From assembly GCA_964200075.2 (NCBI GenBank), contig CAXNAA020000151.1, positions 1-26,039 on the forward strand: a stretch of DNA of 26,039 nt. Reading direction: 5' to 3'. Made by a program: the position numbers and the translations under genes. Source of the stretch: Sphacelaria rigidula (Eukaryota; Phaeophyceae; Sphacelariales). Position 1 is the first letter of the stretch. Each line of letters opens with the position of its first letter. The notes under the pieces were generated by a model. It saw only the letters and a program-made list of their open reading frames with translations. It did no database searches and was not told the DNA's origin. Positions 18,101 to 25,550 of the stretch are shown here, piece after piece.

Positions 18101-20106
18101 AGAGCCCGAATACGCCAGGTCACTGTACAGCAGCAACATGATGTTCTATTCAAAGGCAACACGTAATACCAGTGCTCTTTTTGTCACACGAACCGAGCTT
18201 TACGAAAAATATCACTCTTGAATTCTCACACCACATGAGAAACGAGAGTGGCTTAGCGTCGTCTGTCGCTAATCAGTTATGCTCTACTTATGGTTGGAAT
18301 CAGAACATAGCCGGCGCAAAGTACTAGTACCAGTCTGCACAAACAGAACGTTAGGCAAATGCCATCCTATGCTGTGCATGACACACGTACATGCGGGACA
18401 AAAACAACATCTGAGCCCACTGCATTTTTTCTCCTCTTCAGGTGAAGGGGGGTGCGACATGGTCAGCACTGGCATCCATCGCCGCGGTACACGTGTCGCT
18501 CTCGGCGCAATCGGATAAGGTTCCGTACACCAGCCTCCGAAAAGATGCCATCGCTCACAGAGAGGTACAGTACTGCTGTGGCCCGATCGATCCCTACGGT
18601 AGGGAGGAAGCACATTTATTTGATTGAGCGTCACATGGGTGTGGTTTCACAATTTCACGCACTCATCATGGGGCTATTTTGTTGGCGAAACGTTGCCAAG
18701 CGGTATGAATGCGTGCGTTACTTGTCTTGTTCCAAGCGTGCTCAAATGGAAGTTGGTGCTTGAAGTGGCGCTTGCTTCACCGTGGCTCCTTCATGCAAGG
18801 ATTGACTCGGACAACCCCCGCTCCTGTCTTGGGATGGACCGCCCGTATCATGACTACGAGAGTCTATATTTCAACATCCCAGGGAAACCATGCAGGGTTT
18901 CTCACCGATTGAAATAAAATGGTTCATGTCACACAGGGGCGAACAGAAAACTCACACAGAAGAACACGTGTATGTGTTGATATTTCTCGTCACTCGGACA
19001 ATGAAAAGTCACGTCATCTGCCTACGGCGCAGCCCGCCTCAGCCGTGTCCCAAAGGTGCGCACGGGTGGATTTTGCTCGAGTGCATGGTGAATGCCCCAG
19101 ATGAAAGCACTCAACTACAACGGGTCGTGCCAAAGGGTTATTAAAGTGTTAGAATTCAAGCGTGCGGCCAACAGTCGGTGTGCTATGGTGTGCGATGCCC
19201 CAAATCGCCCTCAATCAGGTTGTTGCCCTCAGTTTTTCCAGGGTGGCTCTCAAACCGGGCCACCCATTCGACGTACGAGTACTGGTACTGTATGGTTGAG
19301 GCGAACGTGGCGAGTTGAAGCTTCAGTCCGCGAGGTGGTTCAGTTGTGATCGTTCGATAAATATGCATGAGCGCATTTTTTGCTCGTTACCTAATCATGC
19401 ATGAGCCATAATAGAAAGGTGGCACCCCAAAAGCGGACGCCGACTGAGCCCGCATGTGATCGACTGAAATTCGGTTCAGCGCAATAAATAAGTAACATAT
19501 GATATATGTGTACTTTTGCTTCGCTTGTAGACGCGTATTTCAAGCTCAGTAAAACTTCCCCCTTCCTTTTCTAGTTGCCTGTCATATTTGTTAGCGCACG
19601 GTGCTCCCCTCAACATATTCATATAGATGTACAGCACAGTCGCACAGCATTATCGCGATCACATTGAGCACCACGCCACCTGACTGTGGTATTCAGCGTC
19701 CGCCAGGCAGTGGGAGTAGTATTTATTTTAATCAATTTTACGCTTGCTACCACCATGTTATGTCCTTCCACTCACAGGGCCGAAATACGGAAATACTGAT
19801 GAACGTAGTCAGCAGCAGCGTTGCGTGAGCAACGCAACTATGTTGAGGCAGAAGGACACCCTGTATTCTTCTCATGAGTCAAGTGCAGTCTTGGTTGTAT
19901 CATACATCAAGTGAATGATAAATCTTGCCACTCCTGGTGCACCGCCTTGAGTTGCGCTAAATCAGGATTACGTGTCTGCAACGGCTAGCGCGGTAGGAGA
20001 GGGTCTGGCGTCACTCGCTAACCGCAAGCGAGGAGGGTTCCGGTCAGCGGGTGAAGCCGCCAGAGAAATGATGCAAGAGGTGATACAAAAATGTTACATC
20101 ACGTAA
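7195..20106 (+). CDS. TOP6BL: Topoisomerase VI subunit B-like protein, 12 exons, 541 codons
   Basis: Joined exons 7195-7362, 7617-7803, 8580-8687, 10768-10859, 11204-11328, 11837-11972, 14149-14250, 14994-15230, 16707-16790, 17825-17947, 18442-18564 and 19966-20106 form one open frame; phases agree at all eleven joins. Motifs follow topo VI B order: QTVKELVDNAVDA (57-69), VVDNGAG (126-132), KYGLG (164-168), CGTDIRLFVPG (228-238), RFVNGMPML (416-424), GWRSLGL (442-448) and KVPYTSLRKDAIA (480-492). Family length is about 530 residues. The family's B subunit binds ATP through its GHKL fold, dimerises, and through the transducer contacts a TOP6A or SPO11 subunit that cuts DNA. The QTRG motif of classical topo VI B is absent and the middle (273-385) is poorly conserved, so I favour the meiotic TOPOVIBL type over classical TOP6B. 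Family assignment is firm; exact exons and ends are inferred. Confidence 0.8.
7363..7616 (+). other. Intron 1 of the TOP6B-like gene
   Basis: 254 bp, GTAAAA...ATGCAG. No repeat is seen in it. Confidence 0.5.
7617..7803 (+). CDS. TOP6B-like exon 2, GHKL N-box
   Basis: The acceptor is ACATGCAG and the donor is G|GTGAGA, phase 1. It encodes QTVKELVDNAVDACRP, the Bergerat N-box with the catalytic-type Glu (codon 61) and Mg-binding Asn (65), followed by the strand PTVKVVLRRA. The frame is also open upstream to 7428, so an exon beginning earlier cannot be excluded; the chosen acceptor gives the best fit to the family. Confidence 0.8.
7804..8579 (+). other. Intron 2 of the TOP6B-like gene
   Basis: 776 bp, GTGAGA...GAAGCAG. 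I see no repeat or gene in it; short frames between 8259 and 8560 lack support. Confidence 0.65.
8580..8687 (+). CDS. TOP6B-like exon 3, DNGxG box
   Basis: The acceptor is AGAAGCAG and the donor is CAAG|GTCAGC, phase 1 to phase 1. It encodes DRLELQVVDNGAGLADVTKA, the G1 box whose Asp contacts adenine, then LLLFSSTKSGHGLRQ, where the family has a serine and lysine rich ATP-lid start. Confidence 0.85.
9111..9196 (+). repeat. (TTG)n microsatellite
   Basis: About 28 consecutive TTG units with one ATT interruption at 9183-9186 and a TCG near the end. It lies within intron 3. Confidence 0.98.
10015..10508 (+). repeat. Dispersed repeat family, copy 2
   Basis: This is the partner of 1000-1435: the shared head GTGGTCATTAGACACAAGAT at 10040, shared TGAAGAACAAAAAGTGG, and the shared 3' block from GTGGGAGCAGAT (10409) on. 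It lies in intron 3 in the same orientation as the gene. Confidence 0.75.
10768..10859 (+). CDS. TOP6B-like exon 4, glycine-rich ATP lid
   Basis: The acceptor is GTATAAG and the donor AAG|GTGCGG, phase 1 in and phase 0 out. It encodes GANAGKYGLGMTLSLLYSQ, matching the family's (Y/F)G(L/I)G box and the following LYSQ helix, which places it directly after exon 3. The residues before KYGLG (SSAGANAG) differ from the QTRGQ of classical topo VI B. Confidence 0.85.
10860..11203 (+). other. Intron 4 of the TOP6B-like gene
   Basis: 344 bp, GTGCGG...CGCAAG. Nothing else is seen in it. Confidence 0.65.
11204..11328 (+). CDS. TOP6B-like exon 5
   Basis: The acceptor is CGCAAG and the donor GG|GTGAGC (phase 2). 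It encodes MSGTLDSSRYSFTMCRIDLE and TGQPVVVYSKIKAKPPDWAQ, the two strands and the 'N/GxPxV' turn seen before the HGT motif in the family. A strand sequence CIK from exon 4 joins directly. Confidence 0.8.
11329..11836 (+). other. Intron 5 of the TOP6B-like gene
   Basis: 508 bp, GTGAGC...TTGAAG. No repeat or gene is seen. Confidence 0.65.
11837..11972 (+). CDS. TOP6B-like exon 6, HGT motif
   Basis: The acceptor is TTGAAG and the donor GAG|GTCAGT. It encodes CGTDIRLFVPGSEDALKYAK, matching the family's HGTxIxLxIPG(N/D) end of the GHKL domain, then PRLQSLFGRMHLSPDRAAGV and TLECE. Phase 2 in agrees with exon 5 and completes a Gly codon. Confidence 0.85.
11973..14148 (+). other. Intron 6 of the TOP6B-like gene
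   Basis: 2176 bp, GTCAGT...TATGCAG, the longest intron. A minus-strand frame at 12116-12529 (137 codons) includes a leucine-rich hydrophobic segment, and other frames of about 110-140 codons occur near 13.3-14.0 kb. None shows a motif I know. A missing small exon between 6 and 7 cannot be excluded. Confidence 0.6.
14149..14250 (+). CDS. TOP6B-like exon 7 (34 codons)
   Basis: A pyrimidine-rich acceptor (TTTTTCTTATGCAG) and a GCG|GTAAAA donor bound a 102-bp open exon, phase 0 to 0, encoding GCLDDMRISVPRGGRECSPH then LLLDNQDLVRAFAA. The second part resembles the helix that opens the small central domain in archaeal topo VI B, though only loosely. Confidence 0.7.
14251..14993 (+). other. Intron 7 of the TOP6B-like gene
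   Basis: 743 bp, GTAAAA...TTTCAG. No repeat or other gene is seen. Confidence 0.6.
14994..15230 (+). CDS. TOP6B-like exon 8, variable linker
   Basis: The acceptor is CCGTTTCAG. The frame begins GMKSMAEAHKSTATTL, continues through a Ser/Gln/Arg-rich low-conservation part and ends HEEDVAVFECE. The last strand fits the 'VFEGHPF' position of the family. The only downstream end compatible in phase with exon 9 is GAG|GCGAGT, a GC-type donor. If wrong, the exon could end at GTACAG (15249), but then exon 9 would read in a frame that does not match the family. Confidence 0.6.
15231..16706 (+). other. Intron 8, probable GC-AG intron
   Basis: 1476 bp, GCGAGT...TTGCAG. It carries twin element copy A. 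Confidence 0.5.
15748..16050 (+). mobile_element. Twin 303-bp element, copy A
   Basis: It matches 21292-21594 without visible length change. The first ~230 bp are unrelated to the LINEs here. The last ~70 bp (from GTGCTCCGTC, through GATGCGAGGTCAATGGTCAT, to ATGAGTAC) resemble the 3' tail of LINE A. I infer a non-autonomous element sharing the LINE's 3' end. A 76-codon frame ends at the same stop in both copies but differs mostly at amino-acid-changing sites. Confidence 0.8.
16707..16790 (+). CDS. TOP6B-like exon 9, transducer strand
   Basis: The acceptor is TGCTTCTTGCAG and the donor GGG|GTATGT, 84 bp, phase 0 to 0. It encodes RVSASIALERAP, in the position of the family's 'IVEAGVSLGG' transducer strand, then SEALDASYYG. 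The donor lies in an exact 14-bp tandem repeat, so a second identical donor follows 14 nt later. Confidence 0.75.
16782..16809 (+). repeat. 14-bp tandem duplication over the exon 9 donor
   Basis: TACTACGGGGTATG occurs twice head to tail, producing two identical GTATGT donors at 16791 and 16805. Confidence 0.95.
16791..17824 (+). other. Intron 9 of the TOP6B-like gene
   Basis: 1034 bp, GTATGT...CTCCAG. It contains a LINE A tail with poly-C flanks. Confidence 0.65.
17220..17288 (+). mobile_element. LINE A 3' tail, severely truncated copy between C-runs
   Basis: GGTGCTCCGTCTCGAAAGGG to CAAATGAGTAC matches the tail at 2976 and 3069 almost exactly, starting only about 70 bp before its end. C-runs of 12 bp flank it (17204-17215 and 17290-17301). 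The frame reads GAPSRKGCVVNGQMTKASN with the terminal stop lost. Confidence 0.85.
17825..17947 (+). CDS. TOP6B-like exon 10, RFVN and GWRSLGL
   Basis: The acceptor is TGTTCCTCTCCAG. It encodes VHRFVNGMPMLD, equivalent to the family's 'RFANRIPLL' strand, and GWRSLGLKIS, equivalent to 'WKxYG'. The end at AGA|GTGAAT (phase 0) is the better of two in-phase donors; the other is AAA|GTTCGG at 17965, adding six codons. Confidence 0.85.
17948..18441 (+). other. Intron 10 of the TOP6B-like gene
   Basis: 494 bp, GTGAAT...CTTCAG. Nothing further is seen. Confidence 0.65.
18442..18564 (+). CDS. TOP6B-like exon 11, transducer lysine loop
   Basis: The acceptor is TCTCCTCTTCAG and the donor GAG|GTACAG. 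It encodes SIAAVHVSLSAQSDKVPYTS then LRKDAIAHRE. This is the family's 'VHVASTKVPFxSxGKExIA' signature: a strand, a lysine (codon 480) in the STK position, and a second lysine (488) in the GKE position that reaches the ATP gamma-phosphate in GHKL transducers. It is the most diagnostic exon. Confidence 0.9.
18565..19965 (+). other. Intron 11 of the TOP6B-like gene
   Basis: 1401 bp, GTACAG...AATCAG. Frames of 80-100 codons occur in it but lack motifs. Confidence 0.6.
19966..20106 (+). CDS. TOP6B-like exon 12, C-terminal helices
   Basis: The acceptor is GCGCTAAATCAG, phase 0. It encodes DYVSATASAVGEGLASLANR and then AGEAAREMMQEVIQKCYIT, ending at TAA 20104-20106. This corresponds to the long amphipathic helix that follows 'IAxxE' in the family and packs on the A subunit. 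A donor GAG|GTGATA at 20080 inside the exon could instead splice to 22336, giving a different C terminus. Confidence 0.7.
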   Translation, partial: DYVSATASAVGEGLASLANRKRGGFRSAGEAAREMMQEVIQKCYIT

Positions 20107-21022
20107 AACGCAAAGCATGAAAACCTTGGGGAAGTCGCCGGCTTGCTTGCTTTCATCATGAGCCATCCGTTCGGCCACGCCGTGACAATTAGGATTCGGC
20201 GCTATACCCCAGGAAAAGGGTGGAATGACAGTGGCACCGCTGCTGTTTATACGATAGGACGACATATTCCTTTTTTTTCGGCCAATCGCCACTGCAGTCC
20301 TCTCTCACGGGTCGGTCCTTCACGACGAGAACCGTTCCGTCGGAGCTGTCATACCATTCCAGGGATCGCGTCGGTGAGGCGGTAGATGATTGGTATATAG
20401 ATGCTTTCAGGTTGACTTTTGAGGAAGAGCGGATCTGACTTTCGCAGACAATATCTGACACGCCCAGTTCTGTTGCTATTGGAGCAGAAATCTTTCCCAA
20501 AACACAAGTTGATATGTCCTCTGAGTTCCGGTATCAACTGAGTATTTTTTGTGTCTCCCTATCGATGACGTCTTCCGGACGCCATGGGGCATATTAAACT
20601 TCGTCTCTTTGAGAGGAAACGAATACAGTATATCCTTGCTCCCACCGTGCCCGCGCTGTGCGTATTCGCATTTTTCTATAGGACCTGATCCCGCTTATGG
20701 CCTCGAGCATAGCAGTAATGATAGGGGTCAGCGGAGATGTTGAATTTCGGAAGAAGTGCTTACAAGTGAGTTACAAAAATAACACGTCGGGCGAAGTAGT
20801 TGACATATAGGTCAGGTGAGAGCATGAACTTCAGCCGCCCAGTGAAGTATGACCAGATCAATGTATTGGAGTGGACGGACGGATGGGTATTCATGGAGTA
20901 ATATCGCAACGGGTGAATCTTGACCGTCAGCCACGCCTTATAGATCTCATCAGATACCAAGGCTGGGCACTCTGATGATGTCTGGTGTTGGGTCGCCTGC
21001 TTCATCATCAACGTGAACATCC

Positions 21023-21237
21023 AAAATCGTCTTCAGCATCTTTCCTTCTTCATTCGGTAGCCTGCCGTGCAGCGCTTACACTCACATGTTATGATAGATA
21101 TCCGCCAAGCCTCCCAGCCCACCCCCCCCCACCGCTACCACCACCCCACGGCCACCCGCCACCCTAACCACCGCCNNNNNNNNNNAATCGTCTTCCCCAT
21201 TTTTCCTTCTTCATTCGGTGGCCTGCCGTGCGGCCCT
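21023..21237. repeat. Duplicated flanks of an assembly gap
   Basis: About 50 bp at 21023-21075 (AAATCGTCTTCAGCATCTTT, then CCTTCTTCATTCGGT) recurs in diverged form at 21186-21237, on either side of ten Ns (21176-21185). Confidence 0.85.
21176..21185. other. Assembly gap (10 N)
   Basis: Ten undetermined bases, preceded by C- and CCA-rich low-complexity sequence and followed by homopolymer runs of C and T (21237-21282). The true gap length is unknown. Confidence 0.99.
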
Positions 21238-21291
21238 CCCCCCCCCCTTTTTTTATAAATTTCCCCCCCCCCCCCCCCCCCCTCCCTCCAT

Positions 21292-21594
21292 GGTGAAACA
21301 CCCAAGAGGCAGTGTTGAACCTGTGGCTGTCTCTGGAAGTGGTGATACCAAAAAATGAAGCAACGCATGGTAGGCTGTCATCCATATGCAAAATAATCAC
21401 GACGCTTCGGGCCGAACAATCTTGGCAGGATGCAGCTCACCCTCCATGCGACTCGCCGAACACATCACGGCGCTTGGCGCTTCGTGATTGGTTGCGAAAC
21501 TGGTCCGGCGAAGACCCGGCGTGCTTCGTCCCGGCTTTGTAGAGATGCGAGGCCAATGGTCATATGACTATGACATGCATGATCATGAGTACTC
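21292..21594 (+). mobile_element. Twin 303-bp element, copy B
   Basis: It is the partner of 15748-16050, roughly 90 percent identical by eye. It begins GTGAAACACCCAAGAGGCAG directly after a C-run and ends with the LINE A-like tail (GATGCGAGGCCAATGGTCAT ... ATGAGTAC). Confidence 0.85.
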
Positions 21595-22335
21595 TTCCCC
21601 CCTATCCACCACTATTTTGCACATTTGGAGTCTCGGCGGATGAACGAGTATTAATTTTCCCCCGTGACGGGTCGAAGTCGCAAACATTGGTGTACCTTGG
21701 GTGAAATTTTAGCTCTCAGTACAAGTTGTTTCTCATGGTTACTTTCCCATTACGAATAGCAATCATTCTACGTAGCAAGTCCTCTGCCTCTGGGACGAAA
21801 CACTATCTCACGGGCGGGAGGGGGTGCGGTCGGTAAAGTATCAGCGACATAATTTTCTCATATCACTGAAAGCTCAAGGAGCAGCGGAAAGTAAAGTACA
21901 CAAGCACTGCATGTAGATGCCTGTCGGTATCTCTCCCCAACAGCAACCCCGCCACCCACAACGCCACCCCCATCTCCTGACCGTGCGGTGATAAAGAGCA
22001 AGCAAAAAGCTTGTCACCTCCCTTGAATAACCACAGTGCCGGAACCAAAGTTCGTATATGTTGTTTCACCCAATAAATTTTGCATGACATTTTTTGGGAT
22101 TTTTTGTCCTAACTGCAACTGCTACATCTATCGAGCCCTTACGTGTCAAATCGACTTTCCTCTGTAACTAAAATTCGAAGTGTGCAATGATGGCGTATGA
22201 CGGGGGATAGACCGGTACGAGGACTTTCACTAATATTTCTGTAGATCCATCACACCGACAGCAAATTGCTCTCTCTGTGCCCCCATCCCAGACAGGCGAT
22301 ACTTTGCTGATTACCTGACGCTTGTAAATTTTCAG

Positions 22336-22415
22336 CCGTTACTGCGTGGACTGGTCAAATTCGTGCAATGCTTGAGGACGGTTCCTCTGTTCCGCAATTC
22401 AGAGAAACGCTGAAG
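22336..22415 (+). CDS. Candidate exon, two alternative readings
   Basis: A strong acceptor (TGTAAATTTTCAG) precedes it. Entered in phase 0 it encodes PLLRGLVKFVQCLRTVPLFR and stops at TGA 22411-22413; this would be an alternative last exon of the TOP6B-like gene after the donor at 20080, and LLRGLVKFVQCL resembles the 'LLxYIPEVSRSL' C-terminal helix of the family. Entered with two leftover bases it encodes VTAWTGQIRAMLEDGSSVPQ and FRETLK up to AAG|GTGTCG, and would belong to another gene. Confidence 0.4.
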
Positions 22416-23520
22416 GTGTCGCACGTCGTCGATCGCTACTATTCCCCAAGAAAGATATTTTTGAAAATCAACGTTCAGGTTCTGGGTGTCGGGAGCGAGT
22501 ACGCTCAGCAAGAGCGCCTTGAGAACAAAATCCAGCACGACTTACGCCTTAACGTACGAGAGAAGGAGGAGAGTCGTGCTAAGGTAATCGAAAGAGATGC
22601 TGAAGGCAGGGCGACGGAAATGAGAGGGAAAAGGCGGGAAATAGAAGAGAAAAACCTCAAACGTAGAGCAACACATACATAAAACAACGACGCGGTATAG
22701 AAAGCGAAACATCCCAATTTGGAGAGCCGTTTGGATACTCATCTCATCGGCAGAGAAACACAAACGCACAGAGAGAATGGGGAGGGGGGGCGTGGCGTCA
22801 AGCTGGAGTTGTCTTTTTCTCCATATTATGGGTTACGGCAGAGCACGAGCGGCGGGGCAGACGCAGGGCACCAACAACGGTAGACAAGGATGGCACCCAG
22901 AGAAGAACACGAGTTGCGTGATATAGATATGTCTCTTTTTCTAGAGTCGAACACGTGCAGAGTCACTTACATAGATACACTGACAGAACGAAGGGGGGAT
23001 GCGAGAAGCAAATCACCTTTGGGGGCATACCCTCCTCTCGCATTTTTCGTCACCGTAGAGTCGAATGTAGGGAGAGATATTTCTGGGGGAATCGAACGAC
23101 CTTTTTTTTCAACGCTCATGCAGCCTTTTGGGCCTCGTCAGTAGCAAAGCAGGCGAAACGAAAAGAAGGAATGGAGGGTGAATAGTGAAGGAAAGACGTG
23201 TAGAGGAAGGGTGCGGCCTATTTGAAGCTGTTTCGATGTTTATTTAGCCTCTTCGGTATCAGTGGTATCGAAGACGAAAGCGAGCACGGCAAAATACAAA
23301 GAATGGAATAGGATACGGAGACATACATATCCAGAGACAGACAGAGGGCAACCGAAACAGGGCAAGAGAGAGGGGGAGAGGGGGAAAGAGGGAGAGAGAG
23401 AAAGACGAGGGACGGGGGTGGGTGGAAACAGTTACAACGAGGCAGTAAAAGAAAGTGCGGAACAAGAATATGGCTTGAATTCGCCGGAACTGTTTGCCTC
23501 ATGATAGAATAGAGGTGTAT
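22416..23520. other. Purine-rich stretch without a clear gene
   Basis: The + strand is purine-rich at 22555-22665 and again at 23340-23420 (GAGAGAGGGGGAGAGGGGG-like). The frame continuing from 22368 to 22682 encodes a very charged Glu/Arg-rich tail, which in such composition may be fortuitous. Confidence 0.5.
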
Positions 23521-23585
23521 ACATGTATGCGTGATGGCGAGGGCGCTTGGTGGTCAACGAGAGCGTTTGACACTCACATATGCAG

Positions 23586-23637
23586 CTGCGCTTGAAGAAC
23601 TCGACGTACAGCGTGCGGTGTTACAGTCGAGCAGCTG
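23586..23637 (+). CDS. Possible gene 2, exon a
   Basis: The acceptor is CTCACATATGCAG and the donor TG|GTGAAA. It encodes ALEELDVQRAVLQSSS (phase 1 in, 2 out), helix-like. Function unknown. Confidence 0.3.
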
Positions 23638-23716
23638 GTGAAATATGTTTTTAGCGTCTTGAAATATTTTCGTTGGATGATCAATCAGTTGCTGAAACAT
23701 TAGAAAATTGGTTCAG

Positions 23717-23956
23717 GTGTATTTGTTCACGTGGGGAACTGCGAGGGATGGGAGAGAGGTACAGTAGCGAGGACACATCGTCTTCGTGCGGCAAGGCTTC
23801 TCACACACCGAGCAAGTATTCGCACGAGCCGAAACTTGGGAAATTCAACAATGAAAGGAAGAAATTGACGACCAGTACAGAGCTGCTCATGCTGATACAG
23901 TCGCCGGAGATTCCGATAGAGTGGTGGCCCCACTCCAAGGCCAGGATTTTATGTAC
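23717..23956 (+). CDS. Possible gene 2, exon b
   Basis: The acceptor is TTGGTTCAG and the donor TGTAC|GTGAGC, a strong site. The frame is Ser/Lys-rich in its first half and then reads TELLMLIQSPEIPIEWWPHS. Phase 2 in fits exon a and phase 2 out fits the following candidate. No family is recognised. Confidence 0.35.
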
Positions 23957-24021
23957 GTGAGCAAACAAGCTAGGGCTATTGTCGGGACTCGACCCTACTC
24001 TGCAGTGTACATATATTTCAG

Positions 24022-24180
24022 TGACAATAGAGGTGTCTTGATACCGACCAGTGCGCCTACGACGCCCGAGATCGCTCTCTCAATTGATCGATATCTCTGT
24101 TGGGCATGCCTACAAAACAGCACACAACGCAGGAAACAAATCCCACAAGAAAAGCCCAAGTTTTCCCCGTGGGTGTGTTG
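24022..24180 (+). CDS. Possible gene 2, exon c (3' end unresolved)
   Basis: The acceptor is ACATATATTTCAG. In the phase left by exon b it reads DNRGVLIPTSAPTTPEIALS and IDRYLCWACLQ before a basic tail to a stop at 24179. A donor with the right phase for the next exon is not convincing. Confidence 0.3.
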
Positions 24181-24298
24181 ACCAACCCCCCTCGAGGGAA
24201 AGCGACAAGAAGTCAGCTCAGGAAGCCACCACTACAATAACCCAAACCTAGCGGATCGCATCCACAATAATACGTTCCACCTCTAACGAGCAGCTGAA

Positions 24299-24327
24299 TA
24301 TACATATATATATATATATATATATAT
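24299..24327. repeat. (TA)n microsatellite
   Basis: About 13 TA units with one CA near the start. Confidence 0.95.
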
Positions 24328-24408
24328 GCACCTTCTGACTCACGCTCTAAATCGCATAACTGCTAGTTCGTGTTCGCATAGACAGCGACTCACCACGAAG
24401 TTTCTCAG

Positions 24409-24483
24409 CAATTTTCCAAACTGTGTAACACGTGGGCCTAACTTCTTCGAGCCGATCTACACAGCTGCTTGTGGCTGGATCAA
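24409..24483 (+). CDS. Possible gene 2, exon d
   Basis: The acceptor is AGTTTCTCAG and the donor AA|GTGTAG. It encodes NFPNCVTRGPNFFEPIYTAA then CGWI, phase 2 to phase 2. It joins to the next exon over an 81-bp intron. Confidence 0.4.
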
Positions 24484-24564
24484 GTGTAGGCTACTATCCC
24501 TACACAAGAACGAGTACTGTACTAGCAGTATGTGACGCCTTTCTCTCTTGATTATCTCCGCAAG

Positions 24565-24623
24565 TTGTGGAGAACGACTTGAGTCAGACCGAAACTTTGC
24601 CTGGTCGGTGCTAGAGGCCTTTG
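24565..24623 (+). CDS. Possible gene 2, exon e
   Basis: A pyrimidine-rich region ending CCGCAAG is followed by CGERLESDRNFAWSVLEAF and a consensus donor TTTG|GTAAGT (phase 1). This donor is the best splice site in the right part of the window. Confidence 0.45.
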
Positions 24624-24871
24624 GTAAGTTGGCATGGTAGCTTTAGGGGGGGCGCTTGACCGAAACAGACAGCTGATATCAGGCGTTCATGACGGTGCAA
24701 ATTAACAAGAAAAATGCATAATACACCTGACTTCACACTACGAAAATCGTGCGTATTTCAACCACCGTCGTCAGTGTCCCGCCCCGATGCCGCAATTCCT
24801 CCCTTGCCGATATTGGAACTGGGTTCGCAGTAACATCCGAACAAGTCGCAATACCTCCCAATCCACCCCAG

Positions 24872-24978
24872 GAACTCTCGTATACCCAAGATTTGCGGAG
24901 CGTTCTGTACATCAAACCGATTCCCCTTTTTAACCACCGCAGGATGAAGATGGTATTACTCTGGGGACTTTTCTGAAG
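24872..24978 (+). CDS. Possible gene 2, exons f and g
   Basis: After CCACCCCAG the frame reads TLVYPRFAERS (24872-24906), in phase with exon e. Then GTACAT...ACCGCAG would be an intron of only 36 bp, followed by DEDGITLGTFLK (24943-24978) to AAG|GTGATG. The phases fit, but a 36-bp intron is unusually short, so this part of the model is weak. Confidence 0.3.
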
Positions 24979-25295
24979 GTGATGGAATGTCTGTGTTCGA
25001 CGGCGCGAGGCCATCGACGGCTTCATGCGGGTGACGTCATTTTTCGAAATCGGGAATGCTGCGGCTTGGAGTAGCAATGGGAAACCCTGCTTTTCAGTGC
25101 AAGAGCACGCGTGTAAAGGGGATAGCAGTATGCGAGAAGGTTGGGGGGGAGGGCACAATGCATTGATATAACTTTTTTAATATGTTATTTTCTCGCACAA
25201 ACACTTCTGGAGAACGGTGTTATCAACCCCTCCCTCACAGTATATATATTTTCCTTGAAGGAGGGAGGAAACCTGATCCAACACTTACCCCGCAG

Positions 25296-25550
25296 GCGTG
25301 TTTTTGTGTCGATTACCCGGAGGCTTGGCCAGACTGCCTCGTGGCAGTCATGTGGGGTATGCACCTCGAGCGTTCGCAAGCTTTGCTCAAGGCAGTGTGG
25401 GAGTCGGGTCCACTAAAACCCCCTGTCAACTTGGCGCAGTGCATGCGCCACAATGCTTTTGAGAGCTTCGGCCCTAGGGCCCTCACGAGACGGTCATTCG
25501 AACTGTGCATCATTCCACTACTGTCGTACTTAACCGTCACCCTGCTGCAG
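25296..25550 (+). CDS. Possible gene 2, exon h (85 codons)
   Basis: The acceptor is CTTACCCCGCAG and the donor CTGCAG|GTGCAC, phase 0 to 0. It encodes VDYPEAWPDCLVAVMWGMHL, LAQCMRHNAFESFGPRAL and a hydrophobic end LCIIPLLSYLTVTLLQ. The helical, weakly amphipathic character suggests an alpha-solenoid or a membrane-proximal segment, but no family is recognised. The frame stays open past the donor to 25646. Confidence 0.5.

Larger units (their letters stand above)
20107..22335. other. Region 3' of the TOP6B-like gene
   Basis: It holds the assembly gap and twin element copy B. No gene is recognised. If exon 12 splices onward to 22336, this is an additional intron. Confidence 0.5.

Noticed and set aside
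18284-18634. 116-codon minus-strand frame
   Set aside because: It is antisense to exon 11, whose plus-strand reading has the diagnostic transducer motif.
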